Of a stretch of 64,000 bases of DNA, positions 46,601-58,600 are shown one piece after another. Numbering within the stretch: the first letter of the stretch is position 1; every line of letters starts with the position of its first letter. The position numbers were made by a program, and so were the translations under genes. Under the pieces are notes generated by a model. That model saw nothing but the letters and a program-made list of their open reading frames with translations. It made no database searches and had not been told where the DNA came from. Source of the stretch: Sorex araneus (Eukaryota; Chordata; Mammalia; Eulipotyphla; Soricidae); assembly GCF_027595985.1 (NCBI RefSeq), contig NC_073305.1, forward strand, positions 110,628,035-110,692,034, read 5' to 3'.

Positions 46601-49600
46601 CACAGAAATAATGTCAGAAAAGGATATTTAAAAACAAAATTAACAGAACAACACCATAAAGGACTAGGTATTTAGAAAGAAGTCTAGGGGGCTGGAGTGA
46701 TAGCACAGCGGGTAGGGTGTTTGCCTTGCTCGTGACCAACCCGGGTTCAATTCCCAGTATCTCATATGGTCCCCTGAGCACCGCCAGGAGTAACTCCTGA
46801 GTGCTTGAGCCAGGAGTAACCCCTGTGCATCACCGGGTGTGACGCCAATAAAGCAAAAAAAAAAAAAAAAAAGCCTAATTTTTTCATTAAGTCCTTTCCA
46901 AGTCTGGACAAGCTTTCAAGATGTTGACAAGTTCTGGAGGGAGGGATTATTATTGTGCTTTTATTCTTCTACTCCAAGGAGAAGTGTGTTCGGCACAAGA
47001 AAGACCCCAAATCACCTATCTTATCTCTGCAATGACTCACCACATTGTCCTATCAACACTTCTATATCGGTTTCAAATGACAAATTTCTAGACATGGGAT
47101 AATTAAAATATCTGAAAAAATGACAGGTTGTTACAATTTAAGAGGCCAATAAACTTCAACATAATCACTGAGACAAATTTTACATATTTCCATGTTATAA
47201 ATAACTATATGAGAAAACAATATATAGAAAACAAAATTAATAAATGTAATTTGATATTACATGATATTAGCAAATGAAAGATTCTTGTTAATAACTACCA
47301 AAAACTGTATCCAGCTGGGAATACAGCTAAGCGATAGGGCACATGAGGCCCTGTGCTGAATCCCTGGCCCGAAACAAAACCCAAACCAAACACAACAAAC
47401 ATGCACTATATCACTGTCTTCCTGTTGCTCATCTATTTGCTCGAGCGGGCCTCAGTAACGTCTCCATTGTGAGACTTGTTGTTACTGTTTTTGGCATATC
47501 AACTACGCCATGGATAGCTTGCCAGGCTCTACCGTGCAGGCGAGATACTCTCGGTAGCTTGCCGGGCTCTCCGAGAGGGGTTGAGGAATCAAACCCAGGT
47601 TGGCCGAATGCAAGACAAATGCACTACTGGCTGCACTATGGCTCCAGCCCAACAAACACGCAATAGTCAATATTTTTTCTGGAGGGGTTCACACCTGGTG
47701 ATGCACAGGGGTTATTCCTGGCTCTGCATTCAGGAATTACTCCTGGCGGTGCTCAGGGGACCATATGGGAATCGAACCTGGGTTGGCCGCGTGCAAGGCA
47801 AATGCCCTCCCCGCTGCACTATTGCTCCAGCCCCCAGTCTTAATATCTTTATATTTTTTTTATGAGAACATGCATGCTTTATAAAGCTTCTTAGCTGTAG
47901 CAGTTTATACTGTTAATCAAAAGGGAAGCATTTATCTTCTCTGAGAGTGAGGGTAGAAAGTAGTTGAGAGCATTCAGCATCTTAAAACAGGAATAGTAAA
48001 CTTCAACCTCAAAAGCATATGTAACCTAGGAAATATATTTAAAAAGTCTAAAGCAGCTTTTCGCAATAGGAGGCCATTTGGCTCCACTGCCCATCTCCGG
48101 GATAGTCTAAGGGGGTCTCGGCCTGAGATTAGGAAACCATCCTGTAAGACAGGGAGACCACAGGAAGAAAACAAGATAGGGAGGGGAGCCGTGGCTGGGA
48201 AAATACTGAGCAAACTGGTTTAAAGCACCAAGTCACAGTTTATGATGAGAGAACGGGTTAAAATTCTCATCCCTTTTATAGCTGAAGGTTAAATTCTTTG
48301 TGATGTTAATAATATTAACTTAACATCATTTTTTTACTGATTTATTATTTGGGCAGTTTACACCAGCAGAGTTCAGGGGCTACTTCCAGCTTAGTTCAGG
48401 GGGTTTGCTCCTAGGGGTTGCTCGGCAGATCATGTGGTGCTGGGATAAACCTGGATCTCTAGAATACTTGGGGTTCAGTCCTGGCAATCTGGGCAGGTGG
48501 GGGATTGCGGATGGGATGGGGGCGTCCTATATGCTCTCCCAGAGGATCAAATCAGGGGTGTTACACGCAAGGCAAGTTCCTTAGCTGTTACTCTATTGCT
48601 CCAGCCTCTTAATGTTCTTTTTAAACTAATGCCATAATAAACCTCTTATATAAACATTTTTATAATATGATGCAATCATCTTCGGTATATAAAATTAGAT
48701 GGAAAGAAAACAGAAATTTTTATCAATGTGTATAAGAACCTGAAATATAATTCTGTACAAATATAAGTTCTGTACAAAATTGTATTTTTTAGGTAAGTCT
48801 GATGCCTTACCTCTGTTTAATATATATGTATTTTTCAACAAGCAACTTTTTAATGTAAACTATTTGATATACATGTTAGTTGTTATATATGCATAATATT
48901 TAAAAATTATATTTGAGAAGAGATGTACAGCATTATACAAGTTCATTTTTATCTCCCTCTATTCCCTAATGTCCAAACTTTCTCCCTCTTCTACAATCAT
49001 ATTTTAAGTAGAAATGGCATTAAATAGATGGGTTGGTGAAATAATCTTATATATGTAGATGTGAATATAAGAAGAAAATGAACAAATTTTTTGCATAATT
49101 ATAATTTCATACAGTTCAATGAGCCTTTGTTGTTTTAGGGCTCAGGGTTATTTTTTATTGGGAGATGCACTTCCAAGCAGGGCAATGAGCACTGGGCCAC
49201 AGAGCCTTTCCCATCCAACTATATCTGGTAGCTCAATGCAAGGGTGAAGGAATGCAATGGGTCATCCTGTGGTACTCAGGAGGCTTACAGGACACTCCTG
49301 CTGTATTTGGGAGGCCACACATTGCAGAGGATCAAGCAGGGGTCCAACTCTTGCAACGAACAAACTTTAAACCCCTCTCCTGTCCTAAAAGCAGTGGGGA
49401 CTCCAAACCACTGACAGAATACTTCTTCTACAGTTCTTTGATTGGCTGATTATTTGGGGGTGGAGGGGCCTGGAGGCAAAGGCCCCCAAGCAGTGCTCAG
49501 GGAAGTCAAGGGTCACTCTGAGTGATGCTCAACCAACTACGCTGGCAGTTCAGTGCTAGGGATTGAGGATGCTGGGTCGCTCAGGTCCTCTAATGCCAAG

Positions 49601-52600
49601 GTCCAACAAGACAGGCCCACCGGCAATGCTCAGGAGAACGTGTGGTGGCAGGAATTCAGCCCGGGTCAGGTACTAAGTCTTTGAGCCCTTATCCTAGAAT
49701 TCTTTGCCTGGATGAGTGTTTAAATTCTCATCCTTAAATGTCTTTTAACACAGAAATGACACAAGGGCTTAGGCCATACGTGTCAAATTTGTACAAACTT
49801 AAAAACACAGCAATATGAATTTGTCTACTTTTGTTACCAGATAGTATATGTTATATATAATTATATGCAAAATATGTAATGTATGTTATATATTACATAT
49901 ATAATTAAATATGTAATTTCAGGTGAGACTGTAAGCTCTTGGGGTTACTGAAATTTGCCAAAAAAAAGTAAACACTTCATTGTGCCTATTACATACAGTG
50001 AGTGTACAGGACTAAAATTGTGTTCTTATTTAAAGGATTTAAATTATTTTTCTTTAAGAATTTAAAGCCAGGCAGAGAGAAAGAATGCAGGACTCAAGGT
50101 GCATGCCTTGTATGCTGCATTTTGAGTTCCAGCACCACCTGGTCTACACACCGCTGTAGAGCCCTCAGACTTCAACAGCTGAGAAACACTGGGAGGGGTC
50201 TCCAGGCCTCCTGAGCCCTTGGGAACACCCGGTACACCCTAACACCCAATAAATAAAGGAATCTAGGGGCTGGAGCAATAGCACAGCGGGTAGGGCGTTT
50301 GCCTTACATGCAGCCCACCGGGGTTCAATTCCCAGCATCCCATATGGTCCCCTGAGCACCGCCAGGGGTGATTCCTGTGTGCAGAGCCAGGATTAATCCC
50401 TGTGCATCGCCAGGTGTGACCCAAAAAGCGATAAATAAATAAATGAATAAATAAAATTAAAAAAATAAAAAAAGGAATCTAAAGTCTATGAAGAACGTGA
50501 GGCAAATTTAACACTTGAGAGGATAAAAGTTAATATTACTGAAGGTATTGACGCTATATCAAGACAGATTTAAAAAATGGAGGGGCTCCTTACCAAAACT
50601 TTACTGATTTTAGTAATAAACACTCAATGGTATAATTTTTAAGTAGAGTCATCAAGTTCTGATTTGTATAGTGACATCTTTGTGTCATGTTTATATTTTC
50701 TGGTTCATTTTGATTTTTAAGATAAATGTGTTCAATATATATGATTCAACCTCTATTTTGTTGTATTGACATTTTCAAGTGAAGTTGCTGTTATTGTTAT
50801 TATTTGATATTTGCACATTCAGTGTTTACTCCTGCCTCTGCTTAAGGATCACTACTAGAAATGATCAGGAGACCATATATGGTACCGGGAATGGAAACCA
50901 GGTTGGTAAATGTAAGGCAAATGCCTACCCACTGTACTATCTCTCCAGCCCCTATTTTGAAGTTATTACAAGGGAGGAAAGTGTCTCATCAATATGTCAC
51001 TGAATATATATATTACTTATATATAGTATAAATACATAATAAATCACTTTTTAAAAAGAGCAGTCAGGTACTGACATTTTAGGATGGCTATTCTACTGGA
51101 GTGTGGACATTGAAAGAACTGTCCAATGGTCCATCATGGCATGAAAATCCAAACCCAGGATTTAGTGAAGTAAAAATAATATGGTTGGGGCTGGAGCAAT
51201 AGCACAGCAGGTAGGGCGCTTGCCTTGCACACAGCCGACCCGGGTTCAATTCCCAGTATCCCATATGGTCCCCTGAGCAGCTCCAGGAGTAATTCCTAAG
51301 TGCAAAGGCAAGAGTAACCCCTGTGTATTGCTGGGTGTGACCCAAAAAGCAATAAATAAATAAACAAACAAACAAATAAAAGTATGGTTTACATCCTGCA
51401 TGCTTCAAAGTTGCTGAATATCTAAGTTAAGGCTATTTAATAATATTTAGAATCGAGCCTTTATCTTGTGGGGGTGTGTCATACCTTCTGGGGTCAGGAG
51501 TCACTCCTGCTGGTGCTTAGGGGATGCATTTGGTACCAGAGAGTAAACTGGGGTCAGCTGCATGCAAAGCAAATGCCTTAACCACAAAACTATCTCACTG
51601 GCTTCTTTATTTTAATGTTTAAATTTTAGAAATTTCAGAATCACTTGATGGTAATTATCAATAAAATATGACATCATTCTACAAAAGGAATAGGTCTTAT
51701 TCTGACCCATTCACATCCTTTCAACCTTACACATAAAATTTTTAAAGATTAAGAGGTTAGATATTCTGAGTTCCTATAATGAATCAAAATCTGATTATTA
51801 AAACATCAGTCACAATTTTGCTTTACCTTGGTTAGTGTATAGCACTGCTCTGCAGTACATTCTGCTTTGCTAGTTGGATTACTCAAAGCAAAAATAATAG
51901 GCCGTTCATTGAAGGCAGCCATATCTTTGAGAATTTGTTCTGAAAATGCACCACCAATTGCAGCAACTCCTAATGCAGAAATGAGAAACCAGTGAATAGG
52001 GCTACAATTGATTAATTCAAGAAGCTCATGCCCAAACAACAATGACGTATCAGATTATTTTCTAACAGACAGCAAACAAAATATAGAGTTATTGTATTAA
52101 AATGACAGAAAAAACAAGTTTGTTAAGGTTAAGAATCTTTAAGACAAATAATCTACAGGTAGCTATAAAAATATAACATATAACATCTAGCTCGTAATAA
52201 ATTGAGTTGAGCATATTAGGAATTTTGATTATAGATATTTAAGGTATTGAATTACAGGTATTAAAAATTAAAATAATCCTATACATTATCTTTAAAAACA
52301 ATTCTACAAACATTTTAATTTCTCGGACTATAAAGTGATTATATTTTATGAACCACTAAACAATCATTCAAATTAACTATTGAATTGTAATATCACTTGC
52401 TGAAGGAATTTTAATAGAAGAATACATCAATTATCATATTTGAATGAAAAAAAGCTCCCAGCAGAACACATATACCAAAACAATAAAGGCTTAATACAGT
52501 CTCTTATCAAAAAAGTATTTATGTTGGTATTGGCTATCATGATTATTTTCAATATTGTCAGCCCTTTCACAACAGGGTCTAGAAATGGAGACTACACAGG

Positions 52601-55600
52601 GCTGATGTTATATACACACAAATTTATAGATAAAGTTTCAGAACTTCTCTTGAGATAATTTGAGATCCAAATTAAGTCTGATCATATTAGACATCTTATT
52701 GCATCCTGCAGCATGCAAAGTGAAGCTGCAGTGCCAAGGGCTCAGAGGAATGTAAGGAAATAAAAAATATGGTCGCTGTCTCCCAGGCCTGTCTAGTCCT
52801 ATATTATTCAGCCTCAGCTCTACTTACATATCGAGCTGGACAATTCCAAGTTGTGCAGATGTCTCCGTGTGCCAAAGGATCAAGGGAGGCATCCATACAC
52901 TCCGCTCACTGAGTGTCAGTGTGTCCAATGCCTCCCCTGTCCCTACTACCCACCATTAGCATCACAACCCAAAACATCCTCAGATATTGTCACGTGTTTC
53001 TTTGGCATTAAAATCACTGCTTGAGAAATCTCCTAGAGCAGTCAAGTCTGGGAAGGTGCTGAATATGCCAGGTTAAGAGGAGCCACATAGTTCAGCACAA
53101 TTAAGAAAAAAATATAAATCTAGGGGTCTACAAGGTACTGTTGTTTCAGTGACTATGTAATTGTATTAGTGAATTCCAATGGTTAGTATTCCAAAAGTCA
53201 AAATTACACTGAAAAAGTCAGTAGCAGGCACAATAACCGGGCCAAAATAAATTGAGGTAACAGTTATGGGAGGCTGGAAGAAAAAGTTTACCTATAAGGG
53301 CAGTTGGTTTTAATTCTTTAACAACGTCTTCTAGGTTCTTCATTTCCTTGTGTTCGTGGGCAAATTCCTCTTTCTCATGTGTTAAGGAAGCCCGTCCCTA
53401 AGTAAAGCGAAAAATGAAGAAATCATAAGTATGCCAAACATTTTAGCAAAAAAAAAATACTCAGAATATTATATATGATCTGCGTTTAGATTTTTTGCAT
53501 ATTACATGTTAGAGTTATTCTTGAAGTTTCTTCCCCAGTTGTCAGATCATTCATTCTTTTTTGCAATTATGTCCCAGATAATATTCTAGATCAACGGTTT
53601 TCAACATTTTACATACCTGCAGGCTGTCACTCACTAGTCTGATGATTAGTGGTTGAAAAAGATTGTTTTAGGCAATGAAAATTTAACAATGAACAAAACT
53701 GATTATAGGGGCCAAAACGATAGTACAATAGGTAGGATGCTTGCCTGGCATGTGATCAACCCAGGTTCGACCCTGGGTACCCTCTAAATGGCCCTCCAAG
53801 TACTGCCAGGAGCGATGCCTGAGTGCAGAGTCAGGAATAAACTGATTACTTTTGGATGTGCACCTCACCACCCAAATTAAACTGACTTTAATTTAGATGA
53901 AGTGATAAATTCAACTGGTGCCAATTCATCACTCTATTACTGTGTCAATGATCTCTGCAATGTAATTTTACAGTTTCTTTCACCAAAAATAGAGTATACT
54001 TTCTAACCCTTGTCTTTGGATATGGCCATGTGACTTTCTTTGGTCAATAAAACGTAGACTGAAATTGGAGCATGTTCATTCCAAGATTAGGCCACCGGAG
54101 GAAATGAATTTTCACTTGGTCCCTTGTGCCTTTGCCATTGACTCAGAAGACATAACCTAGCTGGCTACTGACCCACAGATGATGAAAACCTTGTGAAGCT
54201 GACCTTGACCCAACCTGATGCTTAGAGTCATCCAGCCAATCACTCACCCAGTTACCTAGTGAGCTTTCTCACTGACGAAGATACATGAGAAAAAATTCTG
54301 TTGTATGTATGCCACTGACATTGTATTGCCTTTGATAACAGTAACAACTGACTACTGCTGTCAACATAGCAGTTGATTTTAAGTTGAAAAATATAGAAGT
54401 TAATTTTAATTTTTATTATTCATCTTTCTACTCGTTTATTTCTATTCATTGTTGTTCTGGCAATAAGAGGTTCTTTTTTCCTGTAATGATTTAATGAAAG
54501 GCATACTTTTGAATCCATTTGCTCATATCCACATTACTGTTCAGTAATTTAGCAAAAGAAAATAATTATACATTATTAAAAAGAAGAGTGAAATTCTAAC
54601 TATGAACACAAATAAGAATTTGGAATCATTTGACATTTATAGTGTAGCACTGTTGTCCCATTATCCATTGATTTGCTCGAGCGGGCACCAGTAACATCTC
54701 CATTGTGAGACGTTGTTACTGTTTTCGGCATATCGAATACACCATGGGTACTTTGCCAGACTCTGCCATGATATTTACACTAAATATCTAAATTACTTGT
54801 TTATAGAACCACTATAAGTTAAATTTCATAATTATTTTAATGTTCATCATTATTCATTTTCATTCTCACAGCACTGCAATATTTATTTAGGACATTTACT
54901 AAATAAAGCTGATGGTTTGAAAAAGCACTTTTTCTAGCAATCATAATTTCAGCTCTCAGCGTTCTGAATACAACATAGTTTTGGCCTGTTACTCTACCCC
55001 AGATATGTATATAACCAACTGCAGATATAAAGACAAAAAAAGTAGATTAATGTCTGTATGAGTCCCTATGTGGCAAATATTTCAGAACCCCAAAATGCTT
55101 TTAGAATAATTTCTTTTAATCTTGAGGCTACAGGTCCCAACTATGTTTCCTCGGCTCTCTTATAGCTAGGGTTTTGTTTTATTATATCTTTTAATTAAGA
55201 TGGAATTTCTGGGGGCTGGAGTGAAAGTACAGTGGGTAGGGCATTTGTCTTGCACAGGGCTGACCTGGAGGTTCGATTCCCAGCATCCCATATGGTACCC
55301 CGAGAACCACCAGGAGTAATTCCTGAGTGCAAAGCCAGGTATGACCTGTGCATTGCCGGGTATGACCCAAAAAGCAAAAAACAAAAATAGGAATTTCTGT
55401 ACAATCCAGCAATCCAACATATTTTGCATCTATCACAAGGCCCCTAAAACATTATTTCAAAAAGATATCTGTGCTCCTATATTTACTGCAGTACTAATCA
55501 CAATGACCAAGCTCTGTGGTGAGAGGGGACAGCCAAACAGATGTCCAGGAGTAGAGGACTAGATAAAGCACTTGAATATAGGGCTAGAGGGAGTATACAG

Positions 55601-58600
55601 AGGTAAAGCATTTGCCTTGCATGGGAAAAATCCTGGTTAAATCCCCAGCACCACATATGATCACCCAAGAACCATCAGGAATGATCCTTAGAACAGAGCC
55701 AGGAGTAAGCAAGTAAGCCCTGAACACAACTGAATGTGAAAGAAAGAGAGAAAATACAGAAAAAGGAAAGGGAAGTGAAAAGAAAAGGGAAAGGGAAAGG
55801 GAGAAGGGGGATAGAAAGAGGAGGGAATTGAAGGGGAGGGGACAGAAGGGAAGGGAAAAGAAAAAAGAGGGCATATATGCAAATAGAATACTACTCAGTT
55901 TTAAGAAAAGATGAAATCATGCAATTTGTCACTATGTGGATGGAATTAGAGAATATATGTTGTGTGAAATCAGTCAGAAGATAAGAGATAGATACCAATA
56001 ATCTTATACTGAAGCATAATAAGGGAATAAGAAATGGCCAAAGGTAACTGTCTACATAATAGAATTGATCAAAGAGGAGGGCAGGAAAAGGCAGATGGAA
56101 GGGGAACACTGGTGAAGAGAAGTGGACACTCTGGTGGTGGTTATAGGGTTAGAACATTGTACACATGATACTAACATGAACATAACAGTCATGTAAATCA
56201 TGATGTCTCAATTAAAAAAAAAACCAACTAACTTCCACATACCACCATATAATTTTGACCCACTTCACCCACTTGACCCATCCACCATCCCCTTCTCCTC
56301 TTTGAGTTCTCCACGGTCTGGGATTGTTTGGGATTTTTGTTTCTTTCCTTTGTTTAAATTTCATATGTCAATAAACCATATTACTCATGTTCATATGATA
56401 GATTTGTTTAGCACAATCACCTCAAGTTTTTCCATGTAGTTGTAAATGGTTAAATTTTGTCTTTTAAAAAAATGTATATATGTGGGGCGGGGCAAAACCA
56501 AATAAAAAAATTTAAAAAATGAGTATATGTACATATATTACATATTTATGTGTATACATATGTACACATATATAATTGAATAGTATCATGTAGTATAGAC
56601 CATATCACATCTTCTTTTCCATTCATCTGTTCCTAGGCAATTAGGTTATATCCGTAACTTGGCCATAGTAAATAATGCTGCAATTGTAACAGAAGGCACA
56701 GATTTTTTTCTAATCACTTGTATCACTTGTCATCCTGTTGATCTTTGATTTGCTTGAGTGGGAACCAGTAACATCTCCATTCATCCCTGTCTCGTGCTAG
56801 TGTAGTCCAGTCGTATCTGCTCTATCTAGGAACATGAAGAGCCTCAAACCGTTCGTTCAGGGTTTATGTAGTTGATAAATTTCACTTTACTTTATCTTTA
56901 CTTTGATTACATTCAATATTTCAACAAAAAACTCACTATTATTGTTTGGAGTTTCCCGCCCCAAAGTTGGACCTGCTGGAAAAGAAGCATTCGATAATCT
57001 GTTTTCCATTGCTGAGAATGAAGAGATATGAGGTCATGTGGCCACAATAGCGTCCACAACCCTGATTCTTGATCGTCGACGGAGATCGGAACTCCGGATT
57101 CCTTCTCTCACTTGAGTGAAATGTGAAATTCCAAGCATAGCTCTTTCGATTCCTCTTTGGGATACCTGAATAGTGTACTCATCCTGTTTTTGTAGGACCC
57201 AGGTCTTTGAGGCGTATGTTAGTGCAGGAAGAGGTGGAGTCGAGGGGCTGGAGTGATAGCACAGCGGGTGGGGCGTTTGCCTTACATGCGGCCAACCCGG
57301 GTTCGATTCCCAGCATCCCATATGGTCCTCTGAGCACCGCCAGGGGTGATTCCTGAGTGCAGAGCCAGGAGTAACCCCTGTGCATTGCCAGGTGTGACCC
57401 AAAAAGAAAAAAAAAAGAGGTGGAGTCGAAAAGATGTGCCTGGGCTGGAAGTTCTTCGTCATCTTCTTAACCACGTCTTCAACGCTCTTGAAGGCGTTCC
57501 ACGCTGCTCTCTTCCTCCTGCGCAGTTCTGACGCCAAGTCATTCCTCATGTTGAGTTCTTGACCCAGGTACACATAGCTGCTGCATTCAGAGATGTTTGT
57601 TCCATTGAGAGCAAATGGAGCATCAGGGACTAGTTTGTTTTTCATGAGCATCATTTTGTTGAGACTCAGCTGCAGTCTGACCTTTCCACACTCATGGTCG
57701 AAGTCGGCCAGCATTTGTGCCGCTTGGCTAATGTTTGACGTTATGAGAACGATGTCATCAGCAAAGCAAGGTGGTGTAGTTGTCGACCATCTATCTTCAC
57801 TCCCATTCCTTCCCATTCCAGTCATTGCATGATGTTCTCGAGGGTGGCACTGAAGAGTTTTGGTGAAATGGTATCACCCTGCCGAACCCCTCTCTTTACG
57901 TCAATGATCGCTTCCTTGTAGAATGGTGAGATCCTGGTGGTCTTGCAAAACTTCAATGAGTTTGGTCACAGTGTGGATATGGTAAATAGTGCTGAATCCT
58001 TTTTGGAACCCGGCTGGCTCACATGGTTGTCCTTCATCTAGTGTTCTGCCTATTCTATTCAGAATGACTCGAGTGAGCAACTTGCAGATGATGGACAATA
58101 GGAAAATTGGGTGATAGTTGCCGTTATCGTGGATGTCTCCCTTCTTGTACAACAGAAAGGTCCTGCTGGTTTTCCATTGGGACAGAACCTTGCATACGGA
58201 CAGGTAGCAAGTGAAGAGCCGAGCCAGTGTATTGATGAGTACTGGCAACAGATTCTTCAGGTGTTCGGGTCTGACCTTGTCTAGACCAGGTGCTGTACGC
58301 ACAAAATGGCATGTTGGATTTCAGATTTCTAATAAGGATGCTTATATTTTTCAGAGAAATACACAAAAGGAATAACTAAATCATAGGAGATTTATGTACT
58401 CAATATTTTGAAGAATCCCATTTTATACTAGACTTAGCTGATCTTACTTTATTATATTATACTTTCTAACATGTTTTTTCTTTTAATAATATGAAAATAT
58501 TATAATTAATTTTTGCCTGGGGTTTATTTTGACAGAGAAAGCAGAAACCCAAATGGGACATATGGGATTACTGAAAATACTGTAAGATAAAACCTTTTTA

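Larger units (their letters stand above)
56715..58321 (-). mobile_element. RTE-type non-LTR retrotransposon, 5'-truncated, decayed
   Basis: Minus-strand remnants of the RTE reverse transcriptase ORF. In order: [68 protein letters not shown], then [27 protein letters not shown] (palm motif), [15 protein letters not shown], and a C-terminal end [10 protein letters not shown]. The segment between GFSTI...TKLIEV and the VKRG block is deleted, and stops and frame changes are present, so it is dead. Probable duplication: cagatttttttctaat at 56699-56714 and cagatttctaat at 58322-58333. Split by a SINE at 57244-57414. Confidence 0.88.

Noticed and set aside
52440-52658. 72-codon frame with a hydrophobic stretch in an ME1 intron
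   Set aside because: Short, AT-rich, isolated, and not linked to any exon or family.
55584-55882. Phe/Ser/Pro-rich open frames opposite the polypurine tract
   Set aside because: Low-complexity translation of a simple repeat.
57034-57825. 263-codon open frame as a host gene
   Set aside because: It is an RTE reverse-transcriptase remnant fused by chance to antisense SINE sequence.
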